NCBI RefSeq assembly: GCF_017876535.1
Contig: NZ_JAGIOF010000001.1
Location: 2,294,001-2,358,000 of the forward strand
Origin: Paeniglutamicibacter kerguelensis
GTDB taxonomy: Bacteria; Actinomycetota; Actinomycetes; Actinomycetales; Micrococcaceae
Length of the DNA: 64,000 nt
Reading direction: 5' to 3'
The stretch's first letter is position 1, and every line of letters starts with the position of its first letter. Shown here one piece after another: positions 26,571 through 35,857 of the stretch. The notes under the pieces were generated by a model, which was given only the letters and a program-made list of their open reading frames with translations, was not told the DNA's origin and did not search any database. A program made the translations under genes and the position numbers.

Positions 26571-26576
26571 AGTTTA
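26571..26576 (-). promoter_or_regulatory. Putative -10 element (TAAACT) of hisD
   Basis: On the minus strand TAAACT ends 6 bp before the hisD GTG; the overlapping TATAAA could serve instead. Consistent with leaderless initiation. Confidence 0.4.
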
Positions 26577-26725
26577 TAGGGTCGGCGAGCCGGCGCCATG
26601 AAAAGTGCGTAGCCGCCCCCTTAACAATCGAAACGACACTCCCGCGTTCGGGCGCGCTTCCCCCGGCGCATCCCGGTGCCATAGTCTGCACCTAGCATGA
26701 ACATACACATCAGAAGGGAAACCCC

Positions 26726-27223
26726 ATGCCACAGCCACATGGCGGCTTCGAGGCATCACCGACCGGATTGCGCATCGTGATCGAACGCGAGGTCGGGTTC
26801 GGCCTGGAGGAAATCTGGGACGCATTCACCACACCCGAGGGCCTCGAGCCCTGGGTGGGGGTCCTTCGCGGAACCCGCGAGGCGGGCGACCTTCAATTTT
26901 CCATGGTCGAGGGCGGGCAGGAGGCTTCGCCCGCGAACCTGCGGATCCATCGTTGCAGGGCACCGCACGAACTGTCCTTCACCACGGACAGCGAATACGG
27001 CGCGTGGAACCTCGGGCTCGAATTGTCCAGGCAGGACGGGGTGAGCACGATTCGCTTCATCCAGGACCTCGGCCTGACCGACGATCCGAGCACCATCGGG
27101 CCGGGTTGGGAATACTACGTCCAGCGGGCGATTGTTTCGCTGGAGGGCGGCGACGTCGAATCGGTCAAGTGGGACGACTATTACCCTGCCCTGGCTCCGG
27201 CCTACACGAGGGCGTCCGAATAG
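26726..27223 (+). CDS. SRPBCC-family protein, copy 1
   Basis: A 165-residue protein with a START/AHSA1-like (SRPBCC) ligand-binding fold: an opening strand LRIVIEREVGFGLEEIWDAF, the TTPEGLEPWVG signature, then strands to a C-terminal helix ending DYYPALAPAY. No ligand can be assigned. An AGAAGGG ribosome-binding site precedes the ATG. A paralogue follows 77 bp downstream, with which it shares DDPSTIGPGWEYY and GGDVESVKWDDYYPALAPAY. Divergent from hisD. May be toxin-, lipid- or stress-related; function unknown. Confidence 0.8.
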   Translation: MPQPHGGFEASPTGLRIVIEREVGFGLEEIWDAFTTPEGLEPWVGVLRGTREAGDLQFSMVEGGQEASPANLRIHRCRAPHELSFTTDSEYGAWNLGLELSRQDGVSTIRFIQDLGLTDDPSTIGPGWEYYVQRAIVSLEGGDVESVKWDDYYPALAPAYTRASE

Positions 27224-27300
27224 GTCACGTCCTTCCACGGGGACCGTCTCCTGCCCTGGACCTACACAATTTCACCAACCACCCGCAGGAGGGCAAGCCC

Positions 27301-27804
27301 ATGACACAGGCCCATGGCGGCGTCGGGTTTTGGTTCCCCTCTGGTGGCCGGCGCATCGTCATCGAGCTCGATGCGGAGTACGACATCCGTGACATCTGGG
27401 AAGCCTCCACCACCGCCGAGGGCCTCCGTTCCTGGGTGGGGATCCTGCGCGGGAACGCGGACAGCAGCGACCTGCGGTTCGCGTTCCTCGAGGAGGGGTT
27501 GGAAACGGCGGCCGGGAGCGTGAACATCCAGCACTGCAGGCCTCCATACAACTTCCTCGTGACTGTCGAGACCGAACAAGGGGCATGGCATCTTGGCCTG
27601 GGCCTTTCGCGCCGGCCGGGAACGAAGAAGATCACGTTCATCCATGACCTCGGGCCGTCGGATGACCCCAGCACCATCGGGCCGGGTTGGGAGTACTACC
27701 TGCAACGGTTGCTCGTGCACCTGGCGGGCGGAGACGTCGAATCGGTCAAGTGGGACGACTACTACCCCGCTCTGGCTCCGGCATACGCGAAGGCGCCCGA
27801 GTAG
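27301..27804 (+). CDS. SRPBCC-family protein, copy 2
   Basis: A 167-residue paralogue of the preceding protein, clearly made by tandem duplication. The last 50 residues are nearly identical in the two, while the N-terminal half has diverged, for example IVIELDAEYDIRDIWEAS against IVIEREVGFGLEEIWDAF. ATG 27301 is preceded by CAGGAGGG at good spacing; a longer open frame upstream is not coding. The divergence hints at different ligands. The end of the coding sequence forms one arm of a terminator stem. Confidence 0.8.
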   Translation: MTQAHGGVGFWFPSGGRRIVIELDAEYDIRDIWEASTTAEGLRSWVGILRGNADSSDLRFAFLEEGLETAAGSVNIQHCRPPYNFLVTVETEQGAWHLGLGLSRRPGTKKITFIHDLGPSDDPSTIGPGWEYYLQRLLVHLAGGDVESVKWDDYYPALAPAYAKAPE

Positions 27805-27838
27805 TCCCCCACAAGTTGGGGAGCACTCGGGCGCCTTC
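27789..27838. terminator. Terminator whose 5' arm is coding sequence
   Basis: A 14-bp perfect stem pairs 27789-27802 (final codons of SRPBCC copy 2 and the start of its stop codon) with 27825-27838; an inner CCCC/GGGG pairing extends it. It lies between convergent SRPBCC and dnaE genes and can act both ways. Confidence 0.8.
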
Positions 27839-27866
27839 CGCATACCGCTAATTCGTCAGCTTGGCC

Positions 27867-30800
27867 TTAGCCGTCCAGGCAGGTCGGGCCGAGCAGCACC
27901 TTCAGGTCGCCGAAGAGCGCGGAGTTGGGGTTGACGCGGTACTCCATGCCCAGGCGCATCAGCGAGGTGCCGCGGCTGCCGTGCAGCTTCACACGCACCT
28001 CGGTGGTCCCCTGGTGCACGCGCAGCACGTCGCCAAGCGCCGACACCACGTCCTCGGTGGCCTTGTGCGCGGCCATCGAGATCACCACGGGTCCGCTTTC
28101 CCCGTCTTCTCGGATCTCGGGAACCGTGAGTTCCTGGGCGTTGAGCGTGATCGAGCCGTCGTCGCGTTTCTGCACACGCCCCTTGACCACAACGATCAGG
28201 TCCTCGGCCAGCACGTTGGCGATCGGCGCGTAGGCGTTGCCGAAGAACATTGTCTCCATGGAACCCGACAGGTCCTCGATCTCGCAGCGGGCGTACGGGT
28301 TGCCCGACTTCTTGGCGATCCTGCGCTGCAGCGAGGTGATCATGCCGCAGATCGTGACGGTGTGCCCGTCCTGCGGGCCGTCGTCCGAGAGCACCTGGGT
28401 GACGGACATGTCGGCGTTCTGCTCCAACAAACCGCCCAGGCCCTTGAGCGGGTGGTCCGAGACGTAGAGTCCGAGCATGTCGCGTTCGAAGGCGAGCTTG
28501 TCCTTCTTTTCCCAGTCCGGCATGTCCGGCACGGAGACCGTCATGCCCGATGCGACCGACGGGTCGTCGAACGCACTGAAGAGGTCGAACTGGTTGGCCG
28601 CCTCGTTGCGCTTGACCGCGATGACCGAGTCGACGGCCTCTTCGTGGATCGCCACCAGAGCTCGGCGGGCGTGTCCCATGGAGTCGAAGGCGCCCGCCTT
28701 GATCAGCGATTCGATGGTGCGCTTGTTGCAGACCACCGCCGGGACCTTTTGCAGGAAGTCCGAGAAGTTCTCGAAGTTGCCCTTTTCCTTGCGGGCCTCG
28801 ACCATGGCGTTGATGACGTTGGCGCCGACGTTGCGGATGGCGCCCATGCCGAAGCGGATGTCCTTGCCCACAGGGGTGAAGTTCAGCGCCGATTCGTTCA
28901 CGTCCGGTGCCAGAACGGTGATGCCCATGTGGCGGCATTCGTTCAGGTACATGGCCGTCTTGTCCTTGTCGTCGGCCACGGAGGTCAGCAGCGCCGCCAT
29001 GTACTCGGACGGGTAGTGGGCCTTGAGGTACGCGGTCCAGTAGGAGATGACGCCGTAGGCTGCCGAGTGCGCCTTGTTGAAGGCGTAGTCGGAGAACGGA
29101 AGCAGGATGTCCCAGAGGGCCTTCACGGCCTCCATCGTGAACCCGTTGTCGATCATGCCCTGGGAGAAGCCGGCGAACTGCTTGTCCAGCTCGGATTTCT
29201 TCTTCTTGCCCATGGCGCGGCGCAGGATGTCTGCCTGGCCCAGCGAGAAGCCGGCCAGCTTCTGCGCGATGGACATGACCTGCTCCTGGTACACGATCAG
29301 ACCGTAGGTCCCGCCCAGGATCTCCCGCAGCGGTTCCTCCAGGGTCGGGTGGATCGGTGTTTCTTCCTGGAGCTTGTTCTTGCGCAACGCGTAGTTGTTG
29401 TGCGAGTTCGCGCCCATCGGGCCTGGGCGGTAAAGCGCGAGCACCGCGGAAATGTCTTCGAAGTTGTCCGGGCGCATGAGCTTGAGCAGCGAGCGCATGG
29501 GCCCGCCGTCGAGCTGGAACACGCCGAGCGTGTCGCCGCGGGCCATCAACTCGTAGGCGCCGGCGTCGTCGAGTTCCAGGCGTTCAAGGTCCAGGTCTAC
29601 ATCCTGGTTCGCCTTCATGTTTTCCAGGGCATCGGAAATGATGGTGAGGTTTCGCAACCCCAGGAAGTCCATCTTGATCAGCCCAAGGCCTTCACAGGTT
29701 GGGTAGTCGAACTGGGTGATGACCTGGCCGTCCTGGATGCGGCGCATGATCGGGATGACGTCGATGATCGGGTCCGAGCTCATGATGACGCCGGCGGCGT
29801 GCACGCCCCATTGGCGCTTCAGCCCCTCGATGCCCTTGGCGGTCTCGAAGACGCGCGCGGCCTCGGGGTCGGTGGCGACCAGCTGGCGGAAGTCCCCGGC
29901 CTCGGAGTAGCGCTTGGACTTGGGGTCCTCGATGTCGTTGAGCGGGATGTCCTTGGCCATGACGGCGGGCGGCAGCGCCTTGGTCAACGATTCGCCCATG
30001 GAGAAGGGGTAGCCCAGCACGCGCGAGGAGTCCTTCAGCGCCTGCTTGGTCTTGATGGACCCGTAGGTCACGATCATCGACACGCGTTCGTCGCCATACT
30101 TTTCGGTCACGTACCTGATGACCTCCGAGCGGCGACGATCATCGAAGTCGACGTCGAAGTCGGGCATGGAGACACGTTCCGGGTTCAGGAAGCGTTCGAA
30201 GATCAGCCCGTGGACCAGCGGGTCGAGGTCGGTGATGCGCATGGCGTAGGCAACCATGGAACCTGCACCCGAACCACGGCCGGGTCCAACGCGAATGCCG
30301 TTGTCCTTGGACCAGTTGATGAAGTCGGCAACGACCAGGAAGTAGCCGGGGAAGCCCATCTTGATGATGACGTCGAGTTCGAAGTCCGCCTGCTTGCGCG
30401 AAGCCTCCGGGACGCCGTTGGGGTAGCGGTAGTGCATCCCCTTGTCGACTTCCTTGATCAGCCAGCTGGTTTCGTCCTCGCCCTCCGGGCAGGGGAAGCG
30501 CGGCATGTAGTTGGCGCTGGTGTCAAAGGAGACTTCTGCGCGTTCGGCGATCAGCAGGGTGTTGTCACAGGCATCGGGCATCTCGCGGAAGAGGTGGCGC
30601 ATCTCGGCCGGGCTCTTGAGGTAGTAGCCGGACCCCGAGAAGGCGAAGCGTGAACCGCCCTGGTCATACGTCGGCTCATCGAGGGTGGAACCGGAGTTGA
30701 TGGCCAGCAGGGCCTCGTGGGCCTTGGCATCGTGCTCGTGGGTGTAATGCAGATCGTTGGTGGCAACCCTCGGGATGTTCAATTCCTTGGCCAGGCGCAA

Positions 30801-31433
30801 CAGGTCCTGGGTGACGCGGCGCTCGATGTCCAGCCCGTGGTCCATGAATTCGCAGAAGTAGTTTTCCTTGCCGAACAGGTCCTGAAACTCTGCGGCGGCG
30901 GCCTTGGCCTCGTTGTACTGGCCGAGGCGGAGCTTGGTCTGGATTTCGCCGGAGGGGCACCCTGTCGTGGCAATGATGCCCTCGTGGTAGGTGTTGAGCA
31001 GGTCGCGGTCCAGGCGCGGGTACTTGCCGAACACCGAATCGAGGGAGGCGATCGATGAGGCCTTGAAGAGGTTCTTCATGCCGGTGTTGTTGTAGCTCAG
31101 CAATGTCATGTGCGTGTAGAGGCCACCGCCGGAGACGTCGTCGCGCTTCTGGCTTTCGTCGGTGCGCCACTTGACACGCGTCTTGTCGTCGCGTGCGGTA
31201 CCTGGGGTCACATAGGCCTCGATGCCGATGATCGGCTTGATGCCGGCCTGGGTTGCCTTGTTCCAGAAGTCGAAGGCACCGAAGAGATAACCGTGGTCGG
31301 TGGTTGCCAGTGCGGTCATCCCAAGCCGGTTGGTCTCTTCAAAGAGTTCTGTCAGACGTGCAGCACCGTCAAGCATTGAGTATTCGGTGTGCGTGTGAAG
31401 GTGTACGAATCCATCGCGATTAGAGCTAGCCAC
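27867..31433 (-). CDS. dnaE: DNA polymerase III subunit alpha
   Basis: An 1188-residue replicative polymerase of the DnaE1 type. The N-terminal PHP domain has HLHTHTEYSMLDGA (H11, H13, H15), which in mycobacterial DnaE1 gives proofreading. The polymerase catalytic aspartates are in PDFDVDF (D425, D427, D429), and the GRGSGAGSMVAY palm segment precedes them. Helix-hairpin-helix and OB domains follow in the C-terminal third. GTG 31433 begins right at the conserved N-terminus, with TAGACT 6 bp upstream and no ribosome-binding site, so the message may be leaderless. The long reverse-strand frame here is a shadow. Confidence 0.97.
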   Translation of the reverse strand: MASSNRDGFVHLHTHTEYSMLDGAARLTELFEETNRLGMTALATTDHGYLFGAFDFWNKATQAGIKPIIGIEAYVTPGTARDDKTRVKWRTDESQKRDDVSGGGLYTHMTLLSYNNTGMKNLFKASSIASLDSVFGKYPRLDRDLLNTYHEGIIATTGCPSGEIQTKLRLGQYNEAKAAAAEFQDLFGKENYFCEFMDHGLDIERRVTQDLLRLAKELNIPRVATNDLHYTHEHDAKAHEALLAINSGSTLDEPTYDQGGSRFAFSGSGYYLKSPAEMRHLFREMPDACDNTLLIAERAEVSFDTSANYMPRFPCPEGEDETSWLIKEVDKGMHYRYPNGVPEASRKQADFELDVIIKMGFPGYFLVVADFINWSKDNGIRVGPGRGSGAGSMVAYAMRITDLDPLVHGLIFERFLNPERVSMPDFDVDFDDRRRSEVIRYVTEKYGDERVSMIVTYGSIKTKQALKDSSRVLGYPFSMGESLTKALPPAVMAKDIPLNDIEDPKSKRYSEAGDFRQLVATDPEAARVFETAKGIEGLKRQWGVHAAGVIMSSDPIIDVIPIMRRIQDGQVITQFDYPTCEGLGLIKMDFLGLRNLTIISDALENMKANQDVDLDLERLELDDAGAYELMARGDTLGVFQLDGGPMRSLLKLMRPDNFEDISAVLALYRPGPMGANSHNNYALRKNKLQEETPIHPTLEEPLREILGGTYGLIVYQEQVMSIAQKLAGFSLGQADILRRAMGKKKKSELDKQFAGFSQGMIDNGFTMEAVKALWDILLPFSDYAFNKAHSAAYGVISYWTAYLKAHYPSEYMAALLTSVADDKDKTAMYLNECRHMGITVLAPDVNESALNFTPVGKDIRFGMGAIRNVGANVINAMVEARKEKGNFENFSDFLQKVPAVVCNKRTIESLIKAGAFDSMGHARRALVAIHEEAVDSVIAVKRNEAANQFDLFSAFDDPSVASGMTVSVPDMPDWEKKDKLAFERDMLGLYVSDHPLKGLGGLLEQNADMSVTQVLSDDGPQDGHTVTICGMITSLQRRIAKKSGNPYARCEIEDLSGSMETMFFGNAYAPIANVLAEDLIVVVKGRVQKRDDGSITLNAQELTVPEIREDGESGPVVISMAAHKATEDVVSALGDVLRVHQGTTEVRVKLHGSRGTSLMRLGMEYRVNPNSALFGDLKVLLGPTCLDG

Positions 31434-31439
31434 CGATCC

Positions 31440-31445
31440 AGTCTA
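31440..31445 (-). promoter_or_regulatory. Putative -10 element (TAGACT) of dnaE
   Basis: On the minus strand TAGACT ends 6 bp before the dnaE GTG, with no ribosome-binding site between. Confidence 0.45.
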
Positions 31446-31490
31446 GGCGCTCTTGTTGGCTGCCGCTGGCGTCTTGCCGGGGATGTGAAA

Positions 31491-31522
31491 AGTGGCACCT
31501 GTTGTCTTCAACAGGTGCCACT
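31491..31522 (-). terminator. Terminator after the RluD-family gene
   Basis: A 14-bp perfect stem (31491-31504 with 31509-31522) and a 4-nt loop, followed on the minus strand by TTTTC, lie 9 bp after the stop of the pseudouridine synthase gene. Confidence 0.85.
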
Positions 31523-31531
31523 CAAAACGAC

Positions 31532-32470
31532 CTAGAATTCGCCGTCCCGCAACATTTCCAGCGCGTTGTTCAGGTCCATCGGGTAGTCGCTGCTGTACTC
31601 GACCCATTCACCCGAAACCGGGTGGAAGAAGCCAAGCGTTTGCGCGTGCAGCCACTGGCGGGTCAGCCCGAGGCCCGCGGCCAGCTTCGGGTCTGCGCCA
31701 TAGGTCTGGTCTCCGACACACGGGTGGCGGAAGGCACTGAAGTGCACGCGGATTTGGTGGGTCCGGCCCGTTTCGAGTGTCACCTCAACGAGCGAGGCCC
31801 GGCCGAAGGCCTCAAGGACCTTGTAGTGCGTGACGGAGTCGCGGCCTTCTTCAAGGACGGCAAACTTCCAGTCGTGGCCGGGGTGGCGGCCCAGCGGCGC
31901 ATCGATCGTGCCCTGCAGTGGTTCGGGCAGCCCCTGGACCACTGCGTGGTAGACCTTCTTGGGGGTGCGTTCCTTGAACGCTCGCTTCAGCGCGGTATAT
32001 GCCCGCTCGGTTTTCGCCACGACCATCAGGCCGCTGGTCCCGACGTCGAGCCGGTGCACAATGCCTTGGCGTTCGGCGGATCCCGAGGTGGAAATCCGGT
32101 ATCCTGCGGCAATCAGGGCACCGACGACGGTGGGCCCGACCCAGCCCGGGGACGGGTGCGCGGCGACACCAACGGGCTTGTCGATGACGACGTAGTCATC
32201 GTCGTCGGCAATGATCTTTAGGTCTTCCACGAGTTCTACCCTGATTTCTAGTGGGTCCGGCCGAACCGGAAGGTAAACGTCGACCTGTTCCCCGGCAATG
32301 GTCTTGCGCGATTTGCCAACGATCTTGCCACCGGCCTTGACGTTGCCTTCGGTGCAAAGCAGCGCGGCCTGTGAACGTGAAACGCCAAGCCGCTCCGCCA
32401 GGAACGCGTCCAGGCGGAGATTGGCTTCCTCGGGTTCGACCAGGAATGTTTCTTCTCGCCCCTGGCTCAT
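31532..32470 (-). CDS. RluA/RluD-family pseudouridine synthase
   Basis: A 312-residue enzyme that converts uridine to pseudouridine in RNA. An N-terminal S4 RNA-binding domain ([21 protein letters not shown]) precedes the catalytic domain with [18 protein letters not shown], whose aspartate is the nucleophile. It is annotated in actinobacteria as RluD-like and is likely to act on 23S rRNA, but the specific site cannot be read. The ATG at 32470 overlaps the lspA stop by 4 bp (ATGA), so it is translated after lspA. Confidence 0.93.
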   Translation of the reverse strand: MSQGREETFLVEPEEANLRLDAFLAERLGVSRSQAALLCTEGNVKAGGKIVGKSRKTIAGEQVDVYLPVRPDPLEIRVELVEDLKIIADDDDYVVIDKPVGVAAHPSPGWVGPTVVGALIAAGYRISTSGSAERQGIVHRLDVGTSGLMVVAKTERAYTALKRAFKERTPKKVYHAVVQGLPEPLQGTIDAPLGRHPGHDWKFAVLEEGRDSVTHYKVLEAFGRASLVEVTLETGRTHQIRVHFSAFRHPCVGDQTYGADPKLAAGLGLTRQWLHAQTLGFFHPVSGEWVEYSSDYPMDLNNALEMLRDGEF

Positions 32471-33075
32471 TCGTTGCCCGGCGCTTCGGGTTCCGCCTCG
32501 GTGCGGTTCTTCGTCTTCTTGCCGTGGGCCGCGCGCGAGCCATCGATTTCCCTGCCCGTGAAAAGAAGCAGGCAAATGCCGATCATGGAGCAGACAATGA
32601 ACATGTCCGCCACGTTGAAGATCGCGAAATTTGGAAGGGCGATGAAGTCCACGACGTGGCCGTGGCCAAAGGACGGTGGCCGGAAGAGCCTATCCGTCAG
32701 GTTGCCGGCGACTCCGCCCATCAGGCCGCCCAGTGCCAGCGCCCAGGGCAGCGAACCGATCTTGCGCACCAGGAAGATCGCCACGTACACGAGCACCGCG
32801 GCCTGGATGATGGTGAAAATCCAGGTCACGCTTTCCCCCATGGAGAAGGCGGCTCCCGAGTTTCGGATGAAGTACCAACGCAGCAGCGGCGGGAATACAT
32901 CTATCGCTTGGCCCTCATACATGTTGCTTACAACAATACGTTTGGTGACCTGATCCAATACCAAGGCAATCACTGCCAGTGCGGTGGTCAGCAGAATCAA
33001 TTGCTTCTTGGGTCCACCAAGGATTCCAGATGCTCTCGAATCCTGTGGCGCTGGTGGTACGGAACTGTTTTCCAT
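32467..33075 (-). CDS. lspA: Lipoprotein signal peptidase (signal peptidase II)
   Basis: A 202-residue membrane aspartyl protease that cleaves lipoprotein signal peptides. It has four membrane helices and the conserved sequences [21 protein letters not shown] and FNVADMFI, which contain the two catalytic aspartates (the first in NLTDR, the second in NVAD). A cytosolic, charged tail of about 35 residues follows. The ATG has AAAGGA upstream. It lies between divIVA and the pseudouridine synthase gene, an order shared with other actinobacteria. Confidence 0.96.
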   Translation of the reverse strand: MENSSVPPAPQDSRASGILGGPKKQLILLTTALAVIALVLDQVTKRIVVSNMYEGQAIDVFPPLLRWYFIRNSGAAFSMGESVTWIFTIIQAAVLVYVAIFLVRKIGSLPWALALGGLMGGVAGNLTDRLFRPPSFGHGHVVDFIALPNFAIFNVADMFIVCSMIGICLLLFTGREIDGSRAAHGKKTKNRTEAEPEAPGNE

Positions 33076-33090
33076 TATGTCCTTTAACGC

Positions 33091-33126
33091 ATTGTTGGCG
33101 GTCGGGATATCCCGACCGCCAACAAT
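33091..33126. terminator. Perfect 36-bp palindrome between divIVA and lspA
   Basis: ATTGTTGGCG through CCGCCAACAAT at 33091-33126 is a perfect palindrome, 36 bp after the divIVA stop and 15 bp before the lspA start (in minus-strand order). It should form a strong hairpin, terminating divIVA or attenuating read-through into lspA. Confidence 0.8.
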
Positions 33127-33162
33127 CTTAAGCCATCAATATGTGAGGCAGGGATTGGCAGG

Positions 33163-33846
33163 TTAGCCGTTGTCCTTGGAATCGGCAGAATCCATGGAGC
33201 CCTTGGCCTCAAGGTCGCGCAGCTGACCCTCAATGTAGGTCTTCAGACGTGCACGGTAGTCACGCTCGAAGCCGCGCAGTTGCTCAACCTTGCGCTCAAG
33301 AACAGTCTTCTGCTGTTCCAGGGCGGAAAGTGTCTTACGGCTCTTCTCCTCGGCGTCGGATACAAGGCTGTTGGCCTCGACCTGGGCCTCGGCAATGATC
33401 TTGTCACGCTGTTCAACACCGGCCGACACGTACTCGTCGTGCAGGCGCTGTGCCATGGCGAGAACGCCGGCGGCTGATTCCGCCGTTGTGGCGGAAGACG
33501 GAGCTGCAGGAGCTGCTGCCACAACCTTTGCCGGCTCGGCGGCCTTCGGGGCCTCGGCAGCGCGGGTTTCTTCCTTCTTCGCTTCTGCTTCCTTTGCCTT
33601 GGCCTTGTCGGCTTCGGCTGCCTTGGCGGCGGGCGCCGCTGCAACGGGAGCTGGCACAGCCAGGTCGCCGTCGGTAACGCCGGCTTCGCTCAGGCGGCGA
33701 CGCAGTTCATCGTTCTCCTGCGTCAGACGACGTAGTTCGACAACGATCTCGTCTAGGAAATCGTCAACTTCATCCTGATCGTAGCCTTCGCGGAACTTAG
33801 TTGGCTGGAATCGTTTGTTGACTACATCTTCTGGCGTGAGAGCCAT
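33163..33846 (-). CDS. divIVA: DivIVA/Wag31 cell-pole and growth-site protein
   Basis: A 227-residue coiled-coil protein that marks poles and division sites in actinobacteria. The N-terminal lipid-binding domain begins MALTPEDVVNKRFQPTKFREGYDQDEVDDFL. An Ala/Lys/Glu-rich linker of about 70 residues follows, then a coiled coil (about 130-220) with EQRDKIIAEAQVEANSLVSDAEEKSRKTL. ATG 33846 has GAGGTGACC upstream; an open frame extends to 33921. In the usual place, downstream of yggT. Confidence 0.96.
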   Translation of the reverse strand: MALTPEDVVNKRFQPTKFREGYDQDEVDDFLDEIVVELRRLTQENDELRRRLSEAGVTDGDLAVPAPVAAAPAAKAAEADKAKAKEAEAKKEETRAAEAPKAAEPAKVVAAAPAAPSSATTAESAAGVLAMAQRLHDEYVSAGVEQRDKIIAEAQVEANSLVSDAEEKSRKTLSALEQQKTVLERKVEQLRGFERDYRARLKTYIEGQLRDLEAKGSMDSADSKDNG

Positions 33847-34060
33847 CTGGTCACCTCGATACTTGGTTCTCTCCCCGAACCGCTGATGTGCGGCCCGAGT
33901 ACACTTACCGTTTATTGACACGCTAACCGGCGCAGTCGTTGTGCCTAACGCGTCAACACTATAACGACTGAACCACTAATGACTAAATCTAACGAACATT
34001 CCAGCAGGAATTCTCATTAGTTGCCACTTGTCGCGGCCTACTTCAGCTTCAATTGAAGCA

Positions 34061-34366
34061 TTAACCCACAGCCGCCATTCGACCCAAAGAACCGACGGCC
34101 AATTTCAGAAAAATGACGACAAGGAACAATATTATGAACGCCAGATCCAGGCGGATTCCCCCGATATCGAGCGGCTTCACGCGGGACCGGAGCCAGCGCA
34201 TGGGTGGATCCGTGGTCCGGGCGATCATCGAAACCGCCACCAGGGCCAGCCCTCGAGGGCGCCAGGAGCGGGCAAATGATTCAGTGATGTCCAGCACGAT
34301 GCGCAGCAAGAGCATGACTTGCAACACGGTAAGCACTATATAGAGCAGTGCGAAGATAAGCTCCAC
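34061..34366 (-). CDS. YggT family membrane protein
   Basis: A 101-residue protein with two hydrophobic segments, the first at residues 1-25 (LIFALLYIVLTVLQVMLLLRIVLD) and the second near 75-93, separated by RTTDPPMRWLRSRVKP. This is typical of YggT, a family that lies in the ftsZ-sepF-divIVA neighbourhood of Gram-positive bacteria and is implicated in cell division or osmotic stress. GTG 34366 has only a weak AAAGG site upstream. It follows sepF after 21 bp. Confidence 0.9.
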   Translation of the reverse strand: MELIFALLYIVLTVLQVMLLLRIVLDITESFARSWRPRGLALVAVSMIARTTDPPMRWLRSRVKPLDIGGIRLDLAFIILFLVVIFLKLAVGSLGRMAAVG

Positions 34367-34387
34367 GTTGTATACGAACCTTTGCCG

Positions 34388-34921
34388 CTAGCTCTGGTTG
34401 AAGAACGTGGCTTGGTCTTCGGACTGCTTCTTGTCCTCACCCAAAACCTCGACGGTGGAAGGTGAGAGCAGGAACACCTTGTTGGTGACCCGCTCGATGC
34501 TCCCGTGCATCGCAAAAACAAGCCCGGCCGAGAAATCAACAAGTCTCTTGGCATCGGCTTCACCCATGTCCGTGACATTCATGATGACAGGGATGCCGTC
34601 ACGGAAGTTCTCGCCAATGATTTTTGCATCATTGTATGAACGTGGGTGAACCGTAGTGATCTGACGCAATGAATCGTCCTCGTCCCGAGCTGAAGGCGCG
34701 CGCTTGATGGGTGTTACCGGAGCCCGGTATTCGTTTTCAATGACAGGTCGCGGGGCAACTGGTGCCGCCGGAGCAGGCTGGACGGCAACCGGTTCCTCGT
34801 GAAGAGGCTCAACTACGCGAACTTCTTCACGCGCTTCGATGTCACGCTGCTCCGTCTCGAAGTTCTCGTCGCCTTCGGCGAGTCCGAGGTAGATCATTGT
34901 CTTGCGCAGTGCGCCAGCCAT
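34388..34921 (-). CDS. sepF: Cell division protein SepF
   Basis: A 177-residue protein that tethers FtsZ filaments to the membrane. The N-terminal amphipathic membrane anchor [14 protein letters not shown] is followed by an acidic/Pro-rich linker (about 20-80) and the conserved SepF core (about 85-165), including [20 protein letters not shown] and [24 protein letters not shown] lies 6 bp before the ATG. It is close to ftsZ, as in other actinobacteria where SepF replaces FtsA/ZipA. Confidence 0.95.
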   Translation of the reverse strand: MAGALRKTMIYLGLAEGDENFETEQRDIEAREEVRVVEPLHEEPVAVQPAPAAPVAPRPVIENEYRAPVTPIKRAPSARDEDDSLRQITTVHPRSYNDAKIIGENFRDGIPVIMNVTDMGEADAKRLVDFSAGLVFAMHGSIERVTNKVFLLSPSTVEVLGEDKKQSEDQATFFNQS

Positions 34922-35116
34922 GGTCTTCTCCTTTTAATCGTGCGGTCGGCTTTGCCGGCCGCAAGTCTCTCCGCTAATTCGACGCTACCGCACCATTCGG
35001 CGGTGCCCGAGCACATCGGATACTTCGCGTCGGTGTGTCGCAATGTGGCTTTCGCCGCCACAACAACTCCGTGCTGACTTCGGCCAGCCCCAAGGAGCTG
35101 GATCTTGCGGGAATTC

Positions 35117-35842
35117 CTACGTGCCTGACCAAACCAGACCGGCCAACCGGCCGGTGTCCGGGTTTTGCCGGTAGGAGAAGTAGTCTTCGTTTTCGAAAGT
35201 GCAAACACCGCTTTCCGTCACCATGACCCCGAGCGATTCAAGCTCCCGGCAGGCCTCGCCCGGCAGGTCAAGGCCGGTGCTGCCCCAACGGGTCGCACAG
35301 GCAATGCCGGGGCGCAGGCTTTCGGACTCTTCGGCCATTTGCTGTGGGACTTCGTAGCAGGAACCGCAGATTGACGGTCCGATCCACGCTTCCAAACTCG
35401 TGGCGCCGTGGGATTCCATCCGCGCCACCGTGTTGGACAGTATCCCATCCAGCAGGCCGCGACGTCCGGCGTGTGCCACCGCGCTGATCGCGCCCGACGC
35501 GGAGGTGCCGGTGAAAACTACGGGGACACAGTCGGCGACCATGACGGCCAATGGCTCGAGGGCATGTGGCGATACCAGCGCATCGCAGGTGGCGGTGTTT
35601 GAGGGAACCGGCGCTCCCGCGACGGTAACGACATCCGCCGAGTGGACCTGGTCCATGTAGGTGAAACGTGTTCCACCCAGACCCAGGCCTTGTTCCAGAC
35701 CGCGACGCCGCAGCAGCACGGCGTCACGATCATCCGGAACATGGAATGCGAGGTTGCCCTGTTCCATTGAAGTGAAAGCAATTTGCAGGCTTGGAGCCAA
35801 TGCGGATTGGTAACGCAACATAGGACCGGGCAACTCCCCCAT
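35117..35842 (-). CDS. pgeF: Peptidoglycan editing factor PgeF / polyphenol oxidase family protein
   Basis: A 241-residue protein of the YfiH/laccase-like family. Copper/zinc-ligand motifs are visible as VVADCVPVV, HAGRRGLLDGIL and GPSICGSCYEVP. In E. coli PgeF corrects wrong L-serine incorporation in the stem peptide, which fits the location right after ftsZ, though this has not been shown for actinobacteria. The annotated ATG is 35842; a second ATG at 35821 (MLRYQSALAP) is equally possible, since neither has a good ribosome-binding site. Confidence 0.88.
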   Translation of the reverse strand: MGELPGPMLRYQSALAPSLQIAFTSMEQGNLAFHVPDDRDAVLLRRRGLEQGLGLGGTRFTYMDQVHSADVVTVAGAPVPSNTATCDALVSPHALEPLAVMVADCVPVVFTGTSASGAISAVAHAGRRGLLDGILSNTVARMESHGATSLEAWIGPSICGSCYEVPQQMAEESESLRPGIACATRWGSTGLDLPGEACRELESLGVMVTESGVCTFENEDYFSYRQNPDTGRLAGLVWSGT

Positions 35843-35857
35843 CAGGTGATTTGCTTT

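Noticed and set aside
27861..30653. A 930-codon open frame on the plus strand over dnaE
   Set aside because: Antisense to dnaE and with shadow composition; the dnaE frame carries all polymerase motifs.
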